The translations under genes were made by a program, and so were the position numbers. A stretch of DNA of 64,000 nt from Salinicoccus halodurans (lineage in GTDB: Bacteria > Bacillota > Bacilli > Staphylococcales > Salinicoccaceae). The stretch spans positions 492,937 to 556,936 of the forward strand of contig NZ_FOTB01000001.1 of assembly GCF_900114445.1 (NCBI RefSeq), read 5' to 3'. This document shows positions 22,832 to 36,164 of the stretch, in pieces. How positions within the stretch are numbered: position 1 is the first letter of the stretch; each line of letters begins with the position of its first letter. The notes beneath the pieces were generated by a model that did no database searches, had not been told where the DNA came from, and saw only the letters and a list, made by a program, of their open reading frames with translations.

Positions 22832-24112
22832 ATGTTCATAGATCAGGTTGATATATACTTGAAAGCCGGAGATGGCGGCAACGGAATCGTTGCATACAGA
22901 AGAGAGAAATACGTACCGATGGGCGGTCCTGCAGGCGGCGACGGCGGAAATGGGGCAGATATCATTTTCGAGGTCGACGAAGGACTCCGGACTTTGATGG
23001 ATTTCCGCTATCAGAGACATTTTAAGGCAGCAAGAGGACAGAACGGGATGAGCGCGAATGCTCACGGAAGGAATTCAGAACCTCTGATTTTAAAAGTGCC
23101 GCCGGGTACAGTGATTAAGAGGAAAGATACAGAGGAGACTCTGGCAGACCTGACGCAGCATGAGGCGCGTGCAGTCATTGCAAAAGGCGGACGCGGCGGA
23201 CGCGGCAACTCCCGTTTTGCGACATCAAGAAATCCGGCTCCCGACTTTGCCGAGAACGGTGAGCCGGGTGAAGAGTTCGATGTAATTATGGAGCTTAAAC
23301 TCATGGCCGATGTCGGACTCGTCGGGTTCCCGAGCGTCGGTAAATCCACAATGCTGAGTGCAGTCTCAAAAGCGAAACCCAAAATCGGCAATTATCCTTT
23401 CACGACGATAAAACCGAATCTGGGTGTTGTGGAAACGAAAGACGGCAGATCTTTCGTAATGGCGGATCTGCCCGGTCTGATTGAAGGTGCATCCGAAGGC
23501 ACCGGTCTCGGCCATCAGTTTTTACGCCATGTTGAACGGACGAAGGTCATCGTCCATGTAATTGACATCAGCGAATCGGAAGGCCGTGACGCCATTGAGG
23601 ATTATAAAACGATCCGTAATGAGATGGCGCTGTACAATGAAAATCTGACACACCGTCCTGAAATCATCGTTTTGAATAAAGTGGATCTGGTTGCGGATGA
23701 AGAAGTCTTCGACCGATTTAAGAGGGAAATCGGCGGGGATAAGGAGATCTTCCGCATTTCTGCGGCTACCCGCAAAAATCTCGATGAACTCCTGTACAGA
23801 GTAGCCGATCTGCTCGAAGAGACGGATGCAGCTGAAGTCATTCCGGAAAACACAGACGAGAGGGTTGTCTATCGTCATGAAAAAGACAGGGACGCCTTTG
23901 AAATTACGCGTGATGATGACGGCGCCTATGTCGTGTCCGGTGCTTCAATTGAACGGATGTTCAAGATGACGGACTTCAACCGTGATGCGGCAGTACGCCG
24001 TTTTGCACGTCAGATGCGCACGATGGGCATAGACGATGCTTTAAGGGAAAAAGGTATTGAAGCCGGAGACACTGTAAGGATTCTCGGCGGCGAATTCGAA
24101 TTTGTAGAATGA
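22832..24112 (+). CDS. obgE: GTPase ObgE/CgtA
   Basis: This is a 426-residue ribosome-associated GTPase needed for 50S assembly and linked to the stringent response. The glycine-rich Obg fold covers residues 1-158 ([23 protein letters not shown]). The G domain has the P-loop GFPSVGKST, the G3 motif DLPGL and NKVDL. The C-terminal OCT domain ends the protein. A -10 box TATAAT at 22804-22809 suggests its own promoter after the rpmA terminator. It is followed by ruvA after 10 nt. Confidence 0.97.
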   Translation: MFIDQVDIYLKAGDGGNGIVAYRREKYVPMGGPAGGDGGNGADIIFEVDEGLRTLMDFRYQRHFKAARGQNGMSANAHGRNSEPLILKVPPGTVIKRKDTEETLADLTQHEARAVIAKGGRGGRGNSRFATSRNPAPDFAENGEPGEEFDVIMELKLMADVGLVGFPSVGKSTMLSAVSKAKPKIGNYPFTTIKPNLGVVETKDGRSFVMADLPGLIEGASEGTGLGHQFLRHVERTKVIVHVIDISESEGRDAIEDYKTIRNEMALYNENLTHRPEIIVLNKVDLVADEEVFDRFKREIGGDKEIFRISAATRKNLDELLYRVADLLEETDAAEVIPENTDERVVYRHEKDRDAFEITRDDDGAYVVSGASIERMFKMTDFNRDAAVRRFARQMRTMGIDDALREKGIEAGDTVRILGGEFEFVE

Positions 24113-24122
24113 TGGTGATTTC

Positions 24123-24710
24123 ATGTATCAGTATATAAAAGGTGTGCTCAAAGAAGTGACACCGCAATATATAACACTTGACACAGGCGGTATCGGCCAT
24201 TTGATCAATGTGCCGAACCCATTTAGGTTCGAAGCGGCATTGGACAGTGAAGTGACGATTTTCACTGAACTGATTGTGCGGGAAGACAGCCATACACTGT
24301 ACGGTTTCAAAGATATGGAAGAGAAGTCTCTTTTCCAGTCCCTGCTCAAAGTGACAGGGATCGGACCGAAGAGTGCAATGGCGATACTTGCAGCTTCGTC
24401 TCCAGCAGGTGTCATCAATGCGATTGAAAATGAGGACCAGGCCTATATGCAGAAATTCCCGGGTATCGGCAAAAAGACTGCAAGCCAGATCATCCTGGAC
24501 CTTAAAGGGAAACTGACAGCAGGGGAAGCCGTTGAGGAAGAAGCACCGAAAGACAGCAATGCACATTACATCAGCGAGGCGCTTCTTGCACTCGAGGCGC
24601 TCGGCTACTCGAAGCGGGAAATGACGCGTATAGAAAAGCATCTTAAAACCACCGAAATCCAGTCTGTGGATGATGCAGTGAAAAGCGGACTTAAATTTTT
24701 AGTACAGTAA
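24123..24710 (+). CDS. ruvA: Holliday junction DNA helicase subunit RuvA
   Basis: This is a 195-residue RuvA. It has an N-terminal OB fold (MYQYIKGVLKEV), two helix-hairpin-helix motifs (LLKVTGIGPKSAMAIL and MQKFPGIGKKTASQIILDLKGK) and a C-terminal domain III (SEALLALEALGYSKRE) that binds RuvB. It recognises the four-way junction and loads the RuvB motor. It sits in a tight cluster obgE-ruvA-ruvB-queA-tgt. Confidence 0.97.
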   Translation: MYQYIKGVLKEVTPQYITLDTGGIGHLINVPNPFRFEAALDSEVTIFTELIVREDSHTLYGFKDMEEKSLFQSLLKVTGIGPKSAMAILAASSPAGVINAIENEDQAYMQKFPGIGKKTASQIILDLKGKLTAGEAVEEEAPKDSNAHYISEALLALEALGYSKREMTRIEKHLKTTEIQSVDDAVKSGLKFLVQ

Positions 24711-24722
24711 TGGGGTGCTTGT

Positions 24723-25742
24723 ATGGATGAGCGTATTTTGGATGAATCCCAAATGAATGAAGAAGAAAATGTGGAGATGTCCCTGAGACCTGAACTTTTG
24801 CACCAGTACATAGGACAGAGTACTCTGAAGGACAATCTCAAAATTTTTATCGAAGCTGCAAGAATAAGGGAAGAGGCACTGGATCATGTCATTCTGCATG
24901 GCCCGCCGGGCCTCGGTAAAACGACGTTATCAAACATTATTGCGAATGAGCTCGGAGTGAATATCCGGACGACATCCGGCCCTGCGATTGAGCGGGCGGG
25001 GGACCTGGCTGCGATACTGTCGAGCCTTGATACCGGGGACGTGCTCTTTATCGATGAGATCCATCGTCTGCCCCGTGCGGTCGAAGAGATCCTTTATTCC
25101 GCAATGGAAGATTTCTTCCTGGATGTCGTCATCGGCAAGGGCGAAGAGGCGAGAAGCATACGCATCGACCTGCCGCCGTTCACTCTTGTGGGGGCCACAA
25201 CGCGTTTCGGCAGTCTGTCCGCACCGCTCCGGGACCGTTTCGGCGTCCAGCTCAGACTGGAATATTATGATGTGGACAGCCTTGTTACGATCGTCAACCG
25301 CACAGCGGACATATTCGAAGTTGCAATTGATCCTGACAGCGCACTGGAACTTGCCAAAAGGTCGAGGGGGACGCCCCGCATCGCCAATCGTCTGCTCCGG
25401 CGGGTGAGGGATTTCTCCATCGTCAAAAAAGAGGATTCGGTTACGCTTGAAACGACGAATCATGCGCTTAAAGTGCTTGAAGTCGACGGGCTCGGCCTCG
25501 ATCCGGTCGACCACCGCATCATGAATACCATCATCCAGACATATGGCGGCGGTCCTGTCGGCCTCGAAACGGTCGCGGTCTCGATCGGTGAAGAAGTGGT
25601 GACGTTACTCGATGTTTACGAACCCTATCTGATCCAGCGCGGATTTCTGGAAAGGACACCGAGAGGACGCAAGGCAACCGCTAAAAGTTTGGATTATTTT
25701 GGATCTCGGAGTGAGATCGATATTTTTAGAAATGAGGAATAG
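24723..25742 (+). CDS. ruvB: Holliday junction branch migration ATPase RuvB
   Basis: This is a 339-residue AAA+ motor with Walker [10 protein letters not shown], Walker [10 protein letters not shown], sensor 1 GATTRFG and the C-terminal winged helix ([12 protein letters not shown]). Together with RuvA it drives branch migration. The ATG 12 nt after ruvA is preceded by GGGGTG. It is 3 nt from the TTG start of queA. Confidence 0.97.
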   Translation: MDERILDESQMNEEENVEMSLRPELLHQYIGQSTLKDNLKIFIEAARIREEALDHVILHGPPGLGKTTLSNIIANELGVNIRTTSGPAIERAGDLAAILSSLDTGDVLFIDEIHRLPRAVEEILYSAMEDFFLDVVIGKGEEARSIRIDLPPFTLVGATTRFGSLSAPLRDRFGVQLRLEYYDVDSLVTIVNRTADIFEVAIDPDSALELAKRSRGTPRIANRLLRRVRDFSIVKKEDSVTLETTNHALKVLEVDGLGLDPVDHRIMNTIIQTYGGGPVGLETVAVSIGEEVVTLLDVYEPYLIQRGFLERTPRGRKATAKSLDYFGSRSEIDIFRNEE

Positions 25743-25745
25743 GGT

Positions 25746-27925
<2,180 letters not shown>

Positions 27926-27946
27926 TCAAGAGGAGAGATTTAGCAG

Positions 27947-28210
27947 ATGGAATTTTTCATGGCCATCCTGCCGTTCCTGGTACTCATCCTGGTAATGTAT
28001 TTCCTGATGATCCGTCCGGCACAGAAGAAACAGAAAGACGTACAGAACATGCAGAACAATCTGCAAAAAGGCGACCAGATCATTACGATTGGCGGTATGC
28101 ACGGTGAAGTGGAATCATTCGACCAAAAGCATATGTACATCCGTACTGAAGATGCGGGCGGAGCAGTACTCAAGTTCGACCGTGTAGCGCTGAAAGAAAT
28201 TGTAAAATAA
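27947..28210 (+). CDS. yajC: Preprotein translocase subunit YajC
   Basis: This is an 87-residue single-pass membrane protein (helix at residues 2-22, with LMIRPAQKKQK just after it), typical YajC. It associates with SecDF in the Sec translocase holo-complex. AGGAGAG lies upstream. A terminator separates it from secDF, which has its own promoter candidate. Confidence 0.95.
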   Translation: MEFFMAILPFLVLILVMYFLMIRPAQKKQKDVQNMQNNLQKGDQIITIGGMHGEVESFDQKHMYIRTEDAGGAVLKFDRVALKEIVK

Positions 28211-28218
28211 ATGCCGTG

Positions 28219-28246
28219 AGCTGACAGAATAGTGTCAGCTTTTTTT
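28219..28246 (+). terminator. Terminator after yajC
   Basis: An 8-bp perfect stem AGCTGACA/TGTCAGCT (28219-28226 and 28233-28240) with a 6-nt loop is followed by six T. Confidence 0.9.
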
Positions 28247-28248
28247 GG

Positions 28249-28277
28249 TTTCACTTTAAGTGTACAATAGGTATAAT
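28249..28277 (+). promoter_or_regulatory. Candidate promoter of secDF
   Basis: TATAAT (28272-28277) is a consensus -10 box. The hexamer 17 nt upstream, TTTCAC (28249-28254), is a weak -35. Confidence 0.5.
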
Positions 28278-28314
28278 TGACACGTTGGTGAATTGTAGAA
28301 ACAGAGGTGTAACA

Positions 28315-30594
28315 TTGAAAACAAAATTTAGCAGAATAATAATGGCGCTGATGATAGTCGTCATCCTTTTTACAGTAATCGGTCTTACTCTTAAAGATGT
28401 TATGAAAGATGTGAATCTCGGTCTGGATCTGCAGGGCGGTTTCGAAGTCCTCTATGAGGTGGAGCCGCTTGATGAAGGTGATGAAATTGATGATACTGCA
28501 CTGGAGAGCACTGCGAGCACCCTTGAATCCAGAGTGAATGTACTGGGTGTATCGGAACCTAATATTTCAGTGGAGAGTGACAACAGGATACGCGTGCAGC
28601 TCGCAGGTGTCGAAGATCAGCAGGAAGCGCGCGAATTGCTGAGCACCCAGGCGGAACTCACCATCCGTGACGTTGAGGATAACGTGCTGTTATCCGGAGC
28701 GGATCTTGTCCAGGGAGGTGCCAGCCAGAATTTTGATGAAACCGGCAATCCGATGGTTTCACTGGAACTTAAAGATCCCGACAAATTCCGTGAAATCACT
28801 GAAGAAATTTCACAAAGGCCCCAGGGTGAAAATCTGATGGTCATCTGGATGGACTTCGAGGAAGGCGAAGACAGCTTTGCCGAGGAAGCACAGAAGGAGA
28901 ACCCTAAATTCGTCTCTGCACCAAGCGTGTCGGGGCCGATCAATTCATCCGAAGTCATGATTTCCGGCGGGTTTTCCGGAGAAGAGGGCCTGAAGCGCGC
29001 ACAAAATATTGCCGCACTCCTCAATGCAGGCTCTCTGCCGGTCGAACTGACCGAAATCTATTCCAACTCCGTCGGTGCCCAGTTCGGTGAACAGGCGCTG
29101 GATGAAACTGTGACGGCCGGGCTCATTGGTGTGACACTGGTATTCATCTTCATGATTGCTTTCTACCGTCTGCCGGGACTGGTGGCAGCGGCTACGCTTA
29201 CAGTCTATATCTACTTGACGGTATTAGGGTTCAACACCATAAGCGGTGTGCTGACACTGCCGGGTATTGCAGCCCTGATCCTCGGGGTCGGCATGGCAGT
29301 GGATGCCAATATCATCATGTATGAGCGGATCAAGGACGAACTCCGCATCGGACGGAATATCAAAGCAGCATATAAGAAAGCATCCGCCCAGTCATTGTGG
29401 ACGATCGTCGATGCCAACCTTACAACATTGATTGCAGGTGTAGCACTGTTCATCTTCGGGACGAGCAGCGTCAAAGGATTTGCGACGATGCTGCTCCTTT
29501 CCATACTGATGAGTTTCGTGACAGCGGTCCTCCTGACACGGGTCCTGCTTTCACTGCTCGTGAAATCGGGATACTTCAACAGGAAACCCGGCTGGTTCGG
29601 CATCCGTGAAAAAGACAGGTTCGATATCAATGAAGGCAAGGAAATCGAAGACCTGTCGACGCCATGGGACCGTTTCGATTTCATCAGGCATTATAAAAAA
29701 TTCTTTGCAGTCAGCATCGCAATGATCGTTGCCGGTGCAATCGTACTGTCCATATTCAAACTAAACCTTGGTATCGACTTTACAAGCGGTACACGGGCGG
29801 ATATCACTACAGACGGTTCTGCCACAGTGGAACAGGTGGAAGAAGAACTTGAGGCGATGGACATCCCGCCTGAGAGCATTACGACTTCAGGCGAAGATAA
29901 AGTGACTGCACGTTACAATACGGACCTGTCTCAGGAAGAAGTGACGGGGATGCAGGAAAGGTTCGCTGAACTTTACGGCGCTGATCCGATGATCAGCACA
30001 GTCAGCCCGGTCATCGGCCGCGAGCTTGCAAGAAACGCAATGTTCGCACTTGCATTGGCTTCCGTCGGCATCATACTGTATGCGTCGATCCGGTTCGAAT
30101 GGAGAATGGCCCTGCCGGCGGTCGTGGCGCTCATGCATGATGCATTCATCATGGTCGCCGTGTTCTCAATATTGAGGCTCGAAGTGGATATTACTTTCAT
30201 TGCGGCCGTACTGACCATCGTCGGGTATTCGATAAATGATACGATCGTGAGTTTCGACCGCATCCGGGAGAACCTGAGGAAAGTCAAAGTCATCAAGTCG
30301 GATGAGGAGATTGACACTATCATCAACCGCTCAATGAGACAGACATTGACCAGATCCATCAATACGGTGCTGACGGTCATCATCGTAGTCATATTCCTCG
30401 TATTGTTCGGAAGCAGCGCAATACTGAACTTCTCAATCGCACTGCTTGTCGGGCTCGTCAGCGGCGTTTATTCCTCAATGTTCATAGCGATCCAGCTGTG
30501 GGGCATGCTGAAAAAACGGCAGCTCAGTAAAAATGACGGCAAACTCGTCGTTTATGAAGAGAAGAAAAAAGACGAAGAAAAAATATTGGTATAA
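28315..30594 (+). CDS. secDF: Fused protein translocase subunit SecDF
   Basis: This is a 759-residue fused SecD-SecF protein, the form common in Bacillales. It uses the proton gradient to help pull secreted proteins through SecYEG. The SecD half opens with a membrane helix then NLGLDLQGGFEVLYEV, and has the membrane block around AALILGVGMAVDANIIMYERIKDE. The SecF half begins near FDFIRHYKKFF, with LGIDFTSGTR and VGYSINDTIVSFDRIREN. Twelve membrane helices are expected. AGAGGTG at 28302-28308 supports the TTG at 28315 rather than the frame start at 28285. Confidence 0.95.
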   Translation: MKTKFSRIIMALMIVVILFTVIGLTLKDVMKDVNLGLDLQGGFEVLYEVEPLDEGDEIDDTALESTASTLESRVNVLGVSEPNISVESDNRIRVQLAGVEDQQEARELLSTQAELTIRDVEDNVLLSGADLVQGGASQNFDETGNPMVSLELKDPDKFREITEEISQRPQGENLMVIWMDFEEGEDSFAEEAQKENPKFVSAPSVSGPINSSEVMISGGFSGEEGLKRAQNIAALLNAGSLPVELTEIYSNSVGAQFGEQALDETVTAGLIGVTLVFIFMIAFYRLPGLVAAATLTVYIYLTVLGFNTISGVLTLPGIAALILGVGMAVDANIIMYERIKDELRIGRNIKAAYKKASAQSLWTIVDANLTTLIAGVALFIFGTSSVKGFATMLLLSILMSFVTAVLLTRVLLSLLVKSGYFNRKPGWFGIREKDRFDINEGKEIEDLSTPWDRFDFIRHYKKFFAVSIAMIVAGAIVLSIFKLNLGIDFTSGTRADITTDGSATVEQVEEELEAMDIPPESITTSGEDKVTARYNTDLSQEEVTGMQERFAELYGADPMISTVSPVIGRELARNAMFALALASVGIILYASIRFEWRMALPAVVALMHDAFIMVAVFSILRLEVDITFIAAVLTIVGYSINDTIVSFDRIRENLRKVKVIKSDEEIDTIINRSMRQTLTRSINTVLTVIIVVIFLVLFGSSAILNFSIALLVGLVSGVYSSMFIAIQLWGMLKKRQLSKNDGKLVVYEEKKKDEEKILV

Positions 30595-30601
30595 AAGACC
30601 G

Positions 30602-30625
30602 CGCCCGGGGAAACCCGGGCGTTTT
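30602..30625 (+). terminator. GC-rich hairpin terminator between secDF and recJ
   Basis: An 8-bp perfect stem CGCCCGGG/CCCGGGCG (30602-30609 and 30614-30621) is closed by a GAAA tetraloop and followed by four T. The short T-run suggests partial read-through into recJ. Confidence 0.8.
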
Positions 30626-30642
30626 CAAAAGGGGGCAAAACT

Positions 30643-32886
30643 GTGTATCAGTCAAAGTATGAATGGAAAGTCCGCAAAAAAACGGCGGATATGGAAGAGG
30701 AAACCGTTCAGGCGTTCAAACTGAACAATCTGGAAAAGACTGTCCTGGAAAACAGAGGATACACCGCCCAGGCGGATTTGAATAGAATTTTTCGTCCCGA
30801 ATCCTATGATGCATCGTTGATTTTGGGCATGGAATCTGCAACGTCAAGAATAGAAAAGGCAATCGCCAATGATGAGAGCATATTGGTCTACGGTGATTTT
30901 GATGCTGATGGTATTACGAGCACAGTGCTCCTGACCAATGCACTGAAGCAGAAGACACTCAACGTGGAATTCATCATTCCGGACAGGATCTCCGATGGCT
31001 ATGGACCGAATATGTCGATTTTTGAAGAAGTCGTAGTCGGACAGTTCGACCTGGTGATTACAGTGGATAACGGGATTTCCGGGAAAAAGGAGATCGCATT
31101 CCTTACAGAAAACGGCGTGGACGTCATCGTCGTCGACCACCATGCATTCGGGGAAAATATACCCGACGTGACCATTATCCATCCGGATCATCCGGAGGGG
31201 AGCTACCCATGCAACGCACTTGCAGGTGTCGGGATTACCTACAAACTTGTGCAGGCACTGGGACTCGATAGACGGGAGGACCTGGCCCTTGTGGCCATCG
31301 GCACGGTAGCCGATCTTGTTCCGGTCATAGACGAGAACAAGAAACTCGTCATGGAGGGGCTCGAAGTGCTGAATGACAGACCGCTCCTTGGTATAAAATC
31401 ACTGCTGAGAAGTGCCGGGCATGACGGACTGATTGATGAGGAAACAATCGGATTTACAATCGCGCCCCGTCTGAATGCCACAGGCAGGCTTGGGGAAGCA
31501 TCCATTGCAGTCGAGCTTCTGATGGAAGAAGATCCGGATGCGGCCTACGAGCTGTCAATGGCGGTGGAGCGGATGAACCAGGAACGGAAACAGATTGTTG
31601 AAGAGATCCATGCAGAAGCGGCTGAAATGATAGACGGCACAAGCCAGATCAATGTGGTTTATAAAGAAGGCTGGCATCCGGGTGTAATCGGTATCGTCGC
31701 CTCAAGGCTCGTCGACCAGTTCGGCAAACCGGCAATCGTGTTCACCCTGGACGGCGAATCATACAGGGGATCTGCCCGCTCCATAGAGGGTGTGGATCTC
31801 CACGGTGTCCTCAAGGAGCATTCGAATCATTATACCAGCTACGGCGGCCACTCCCAGGCTCTGGGTGTAGAGGTGGCAGACAGTGATATTGAACTGTTCA
31901 AAGAAGAACTGGAACAGTACTTTGAATCCCTCGGCCTGGATCTGCGGCCGGTCAAACACATTGATTACCAGCTCAAGTCGGGCAATATGACGATGAAGGA
32001 ATTCGAACGCTTTGAACGCCTGAAGCCATTTGGGCAGTCATTCAGGGCACCGATTTTCATGGTCAATAATGCAAAGATCGGTATGATCCGCCAGGTCGGG
32101 AAAGATAAATCCCATATTAAAATAACAATTCCCGAACTGGATCTGGATGTCATCGGCTTCAAGTTCGGCCACCTTTCACATGAAGTGGGCAACGGGGATA
32201 CGATCAGCCTCATCGGCACAGTCAACATCAATGAATTCAACCAGAAGCGGTCGCTGCAGATGGTCCTTCTGGATGCGGGCATTGATACGGTGCAGATCAT
32301 GGATATGAGGAGCCGTACGGATCAGCAGTTTGATATGATATCCAAAGATGACGTCTTCCTGATTCAGAAAGACAGGGAAAAGAAGGGGCAAAATTATTAC
32401 CACTATGGTGAACGACTGCCTTTCGTAACAGGCAGTGTGGTGCTGCGCGATCTGCCGGACAGCCTGGATGACCTGACATACTCGCTGAATGATATACATG
32501 TATCTAAAATGATCCTGATTTTCCACAGTAAAACCGAACTGTTTTTCAGCGGCATCCCGGGCCGGAATGATATTGAAAAACTGCGGAATGTCGTCGAAAG
32601 TGCAGAAGACGGCTCGATCAATCTTGCCAGGCATGCACCGCCGCTCTCAAAAAAATTGGGCGTAACGATGACATTTCTTAAAATGATGACAGATATCATG
32701 GAAGATTTGCAGATAATCGAGCTGAAAAATGGTATAGTGTATAAGGGAAATGTTGATACAGACTGGAATTTGAATGAATCAACACATTTTAGACTTCTTA
32801 ACAGCCGCATGGAAGCAGAAACGCGTCTGAAGATGTCCTCGACAAATGAATTAAAACAATATGTTAGAGCATTAATATCAAATTGA
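30643..32886 (+). CDS. recJ: Single-stranded-DNA-specific exonuclease RecJ
   Basis: This is a 747-residue 5'-3' exonuclease. The DHH phosphoesterase motifs YGDFDADGITS, VDNGISG and VVDHHAFG and the DHHA1 block HYTSYGGHSQALGVE provide the metal site. An OB fold follows (near residues 440-560), and about 180 C-terminal residues form the extra domain seen in Firmicutes RecJ. It starts at a GTG with AAAAGGGGG upstream. It acts in recombination and mismatch repair. Confidence 0.95.
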   Translation: MYQSKYEWKVRKKTADMEEETVQAFKLNNLEKTVLENRGYTAQADLNRIFRPESYDASLILGMESATSRIEKAIANDESILVYGDFDADGITSTVLLTNALKQKTLNVEFIIPDRISDGYGPNMSIFEEVVVGQFDLVITVDNGISGKKEIAFLTENGVDVIVVDHHAFGENIPDVTIIHPDHPEGSYPCNALAGVGITYKLVQALGLDRREDLALVAIGTVADLVPVIDENKKLVMEGLEVLNDRPLLGIKSLLRSAGHDGLIDEETIGFTIAPRLNATGRLGEASIAVELLMEEDPDAAYELSMAVERMNQERKQIVEEIHAEAAEMIDGTSQINVVYKEGWHPGVIGIVASRLVDQFGKPAIVFTLDGESYRGSARSIEGVDLHGVLKEHSNHYTSYGGHSQALGVEVADSDIELFKEELEQYFESLGLDLRPVKHIDYQLKSGNMTMKEFERFERLKPFGQSFRAPIFMVNNAKIGMIRQVGKDKSHIKITIPELDLDVIGFKFGHLSHEVGNGDTISLIGTVNINEFNQKRSLQMVLLDAGIDTVQIMDMRSRTDQQFDMISKDDVFLIQKDREKKGQNYYHYGERLPFVTGSVVLRDLPDSLDDLTYSLNDIHVSKMILIFHSKTELFFSGIPGRNDIEKLRNVVESAEDGSINLARHAPPLSKKLGVTMTFLKMMTDIMEDLQIIELKNGIVYKGNVDTDWNLNESTHFRLLNSRMEAETRLKMSSTNELKQYVRALISN

Positions 32887-32898
32887 GTGGGTGTTACA

Positions 32899-33417
32899 AT
32901 GGATTTAAGAAAATACGTGTCAGAGGTTCAGGATTGGCCTAAAAAAGGTGTGAGCTTCAAAGATATCACGACGATCATGGACAACGGTGAAGCATATGGC
33001 TATGCCACCGACCAGATTGTGGAATATGCCAGGGAAAAGGAAGTTGACATCGTTGTCGGACCGGAAGCGAGAGGATTCATCATCGGATGTCCGGTCGCCT
33101 ACAGTATGGGAATCGGTTTTGCACCAGTCAGAAAAGAAGGGAAACTTCCTCGCGAAGTGATCCGGTATGAATATGACCTGGAATACGGTTCTAACGTGCT
33201 TACAATGCACCGGGATGCCATCAAACCGGGTCAGCGCGTTCTGATCACTGATGATCTTCTTGCCACAGGCGGGACGATTGAAGCGACGATTAAACTCATT
33301 GAATCACTTGGCGGCATTGTAGTGGGAATTGCTTTCCTGATCGAACTCAGCTACCTTGAAGGTAAGAAGCGTCTTGAAGGTTACGATACGATTTCATTAT
33401 TAACTTATGATGAGTAA
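32899..33417 (+). CDS. apt: Adenine phosphoribosyltransferase
   Basis: This is a 172-residue enzyme that makes AMP from adenine and PRPP. It begins [24 protein letters not shown], and the PRPP motif is [14 protein letters not shown]. The frame is open to a GTG at 32887, but the ATG at 32899 gives the usual Apt length and follows GTGGGTG. It sits just after recJ and before relA, the order in staphylococci. Confidence 0.96.
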   Translation: MDLRKYVSEVQDWPKKGVSFKDITTIMDNGEAYGYATDQIVEYAREKEVDIVVGPEARGFIIGCPVAYSMGIGFAPVRKEGKLPREVIRYEYDLEYGSNVLTMHRDAIKPGQRVLITDDLLATGGTIEATIKLIESLGGIVVGIAFLIELSYLEGKKRLEGYDTISLLTYDE

Positions 33418-33422
33418 TATCA

Positions 33423-33448
33423 AAAGTCTGTGAAAACAGGCTTTTTTT
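33423..33448 (+). terminator. Terminator after apt
   Basis: A 6-bp stem AGTCTG/CAGGCT (33425-33430 and 33437-33442, one wobble) is followed by seven T, with a matching A-run on the 5' side. Confidence 0.75.
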
Positions 33449-33524
33449 GGTCATTTATTTATTTGGAGCGCGTTTTATAGTATGATGATTCTAACTATTT
33501 CTTTCTGGAGAGGACGGTGAGGTC

Positions 33525-35702
33525 ATGAATAAAGAATATCCATACACTAAAGATGATGTCATCCGCATGTGCAGTGATTACATGGATAATGATGATATCC
33601 GGATGGTGAAAGATGCTTATGAACTGGCTCATGAGGCCCACGAGGGGCAGTACCGGAAAAATGGCCTTCCGTATATTCTTCATCCGGTACAGGTTGCAGG
33701 CATATTAGCGGAACTTAAGCTGGATGGTCCGACCATCGTTGCCGGCTTCCTCCATGATGTTGTAGAAGACACACCATACACTTTTGAAGATCTTGAAAAG
33801 ATGTTCAATGAAGAAGTTGCAGTGATCGTTGATGGTGTAACGAAGCTGGAGAAAGTCAAATACCGTTCAAAACAGGAAGAGCAGGCTGAAAATCACCGTA
33901 AGCTGTTTGTAGCAATTGCAAAGGATATCAGGGTCATCCTGGTAAAACTTGCCGACAGGCTCCACAATATGCGTACGTTGAAGGCGATGCCCGAAGCGAA
34001 ACAGATCAGGACATCACGGGAAACACTGGAAATATATGCACCGCTTGCCCACCGTCTCGGTATCTCGAGCATCAAATGGGAACTTGAGGATACTGCGCTC
34101 AGATATATCGAACCGCAGCAGTACTTCAAAATTGTCAGCATGATGAAGAAAAAGAGAAGTGAGCGGGAAAGTGTCATCAATAATGCCATAGACCGCATTG
34201 AAGCGGAAATGGGCAAGACCGGCCTTGAGGGTCAGCTTTCCGGGCGGCCGAAACATATTTACAGCATCTACAAGAAAATGAAGAAGCAGCATAAGCAGTT
34301 CGATCAGATATTCGACCTCCTTGCCATCCGGGTCCTGGTTTCAAATATAAAGGACTGCTATGCGATTCTCGGTGTCATCCATACGATATGGAAACCGATG
34401 CCGGGACGTTTCAAAGACTATATCGCCATGCCGAAGCCGAATATGTACCAGTCACTCCATACGACCGTTGTCGGACCGAACGGGGATCCTCTGGAAATCC
34501 AGATCCGTACTTACGATATGCATGAGATTGCCGAAAACGGGGTTGCCGCACACTGGGCTTATAAAGAAGGCAGGAATCTTAAGGAATCGCCTTCTCTCGC
34601 CAACCGGATCCACTGGTTCAAAGATCTGGTCGATCAGGAAACATCATCTCCTGATGCTGAAGAATTCATGGAGGCGCTGAAGACCGATCTGCTGAGCGAC
34701 AAAGTGTATGTCTTTACACCGAATGGGGATGTCGTCGAGCTGCCGAAGGGTGCAATACCGATTGATTTTGCCTATCAGGTGCATACTGAAGTCGGCAACA
34801 AGATGATCGGTGCAAAAGTGAACGGTAAAATAGTACCAATTGATTATGAGCTGTCCACCGGAGAAATCCTGGAAATCCGGACGAGCAAGCAGTCATACGG
34901 TCCGAGCATGGACTGGCTGAAACTCGTCAAATCATCGAGTGCAAAGAACAAGATCAGGGCATTCTTTAAAAAACAGGACCGGGCGAGCAATATCGAAAAA
35001 GGCAGATTCGCCGTAGAGCATGAGATCAAGAACCGGGAACATAAGCCGGATGACATATTAAAAGACCGCTATATAGAACCAGTACTGGACCGGTATAACC
35101 TGTCGAATGAAGATGATCTGTTCGCCATGGTCGGTTTCGGTGGCGTGACCGCACAGCAGGTGACGAACCGTCTGATGGAGAAATTCAAAGTTACCGAAGA
35201 CAAGTCCAACCAGATCGAGGAAATCGACAGGACACATCATTATAAAGAGATAACGACCGAATCCGGCGTTTATGTACAGGGCATGGATAACATGCTGATC
35301 AATCTTTCAAAATGCTGCAACCCGATTCCAGGGGATGATATTACCGGCTACATCACCAAGGGCCACGGCGTAAAAGTCCATGTCTCCACATGCCCGAATA
35401 TCAAAAATGAAACTGAGCGTATCATTGATGTAGAATGGGTGAGGAATAAAGACCGGGACCGCAAATATCAGGCCGACCTGGAAATAACCGGTTACGATAG
35501 ACAGGGGCTGGTCAATGAAGTGCTGAACGTCATCGCCAGTACGAAATTCCCGATTACACGGGTGAACGGAAGATCGGACATCGATAAGCACGCCAGAATC
35601 AGCCTGTCCGTCATGGTGCAGAATGTCGCAGACCTTTACAGGATTGTCGATAAGTTAAAACAACTTCGTGATATATACAGCGTAGAACGCGTTTTTAAAT
35701 GA
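33525..35702 (+). CDS. relA: Bifunctional (p)ppGpp synthetase/hydrolase Rel
   Basis: This is a 725-residue long RSH protein. The N-terminal HD hydrolase domain has [12 protein letters not shown] and [11 protein letters not shown]. The synthetase domain has [22 protein letters not shown] and [24 protein letters not shown], helical, zinc-finger ([10 protein letters not shown], THGxxVHxxxCPN-like) and C-terminal ACT domains follow. Both catalytic domains look intact, so it should both make and degrade the alarmone in response to amino-acid starvation. ATG 33525 follows GGTGAGG. Confidence 0.96.
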   Translation: MNKEYPYTKDDVIRMCSDYMDNDDIRMVKDAYELAHEAHEGQYRKNGLPYILHPVQVAGILAELKLDGPTIVAGFLHDVVEDTPYTFEDLEKMFNEEVAVIVDGVTKLEKVKYRSKQEEQAENHRKLFVAIAKDIRVILVKLADRLHNMRTLKAMPEAKQIRTSRETLEIYAPLAHRLGISSIKWELEDTALRYIEPQQYFKIVSMMKKKRSERESVINNAIDRIEAEMGKTGLEGQLSGRPKHIYSIYKKMKKQHKQFDQIFDLLAIRVLVSNIKDCYAILGVIHTIWKPMPGRFKDYIAMPKPNMYQSLHTTVVGPNGDPLEIQIRTYDMHEIAENGVAAHWAYKEGRNLKESPSLANRIHWFKDLVDQETSSPDAEEFMEALKTDLLSDKVYVFTPNGDVVELPKGAIPIDFAYQVHTEVGNKMIGAKVNGKIVPIDYELSTGEILEIRTSKQSYGPSMDWLKLVKSSSAKNKIRAFFKKQDRASNIEKGRFAVEHEIKNREHKPDDILKDRYIEPVLDRYNLSNEDDLFAMVGFGGVTAQQVTNRLMEKFKVTEDKSNQIEEIDRTHHYKEITTESGVYVQGMDNMLINLSKCCNPIPGDDITGYITKGHGVKVHVSTCPNIKNETERIIDVEWVRNKDRDRKYQADLEITGYDRQGLVNEVLNVIASTKFPITRVNGRSDIDKHARISLSVMVQNVADLYRIVDKLKQLRDIYSVERVFK

Positions 35703-35711
35703 GGTGAGAAA

Positions 35712-36164
35712 ATGAGAGTCGTATTGCAGAGAGTTTCAAGTTCAACAGTAATCAGCAATGAATTTTTCAATGAAATCGGCAAAGGCTATTGTCTCCTTGT
35801 CGGTGTTTCAAATGAGGATACGGAAGCGGACGCGGTCAAGCTTGCTGAAAAAATTGCCGCAAGCAGGAACTTCGAGGATAAAGACGGCAAGATCAACCTC
35901 TCCATCAAGGATGTGGGGGGTGAAATCCTCAGTATATCGCAGTTTACGCTTTACGCCGATACCAGAAAAGGCAACAGGCCGAGCTTTACAAAAGCAGCAG
36001 GCAGAGAACAGGCTGATAAGTTGTATAAATTATTCAATGAAACACTTGAAGCACAGGGATTGACAGTCAAGACCGGCTTCTTTGGTGAAATGATGCATGT
36101 CAATATCAACAATGATGGTCCGATTACTATACTCTACGAATCTGAAGATGGAAAGATCAAGTGA
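35712..36164 (+). CDS. dtd: D-aminoacyl-tRNA deacylase
   Basis: This is a 150-residue Dtd that removes D-amino acids wrongly attached to tRNA. Family signatures are MRVVLQRVSSSTV, LSISQFTLYADTRKGNRPSF and the C-terminal GxFGxxMxVxxxNxGPxT block (TGFFGEMMHVNINNDGPITI). It lies 9 nt after relA and overlaps the next gene by 4 nt, the common Firmicutes arrangement. Confidence 0.96.
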   Translation: MRVVLQRVSSSTVISNEFFNEIGKGYCLLVGVSNEDTEADAVKLAEKIAASRNFEDKDGKINLSIKDVGGEILSISQFTLYADTRKGNRPSFTKAAGREQADKLYKLFNETLEAQGLTVKTGFFGEMMHVNINNDGPITILYESEDGKIK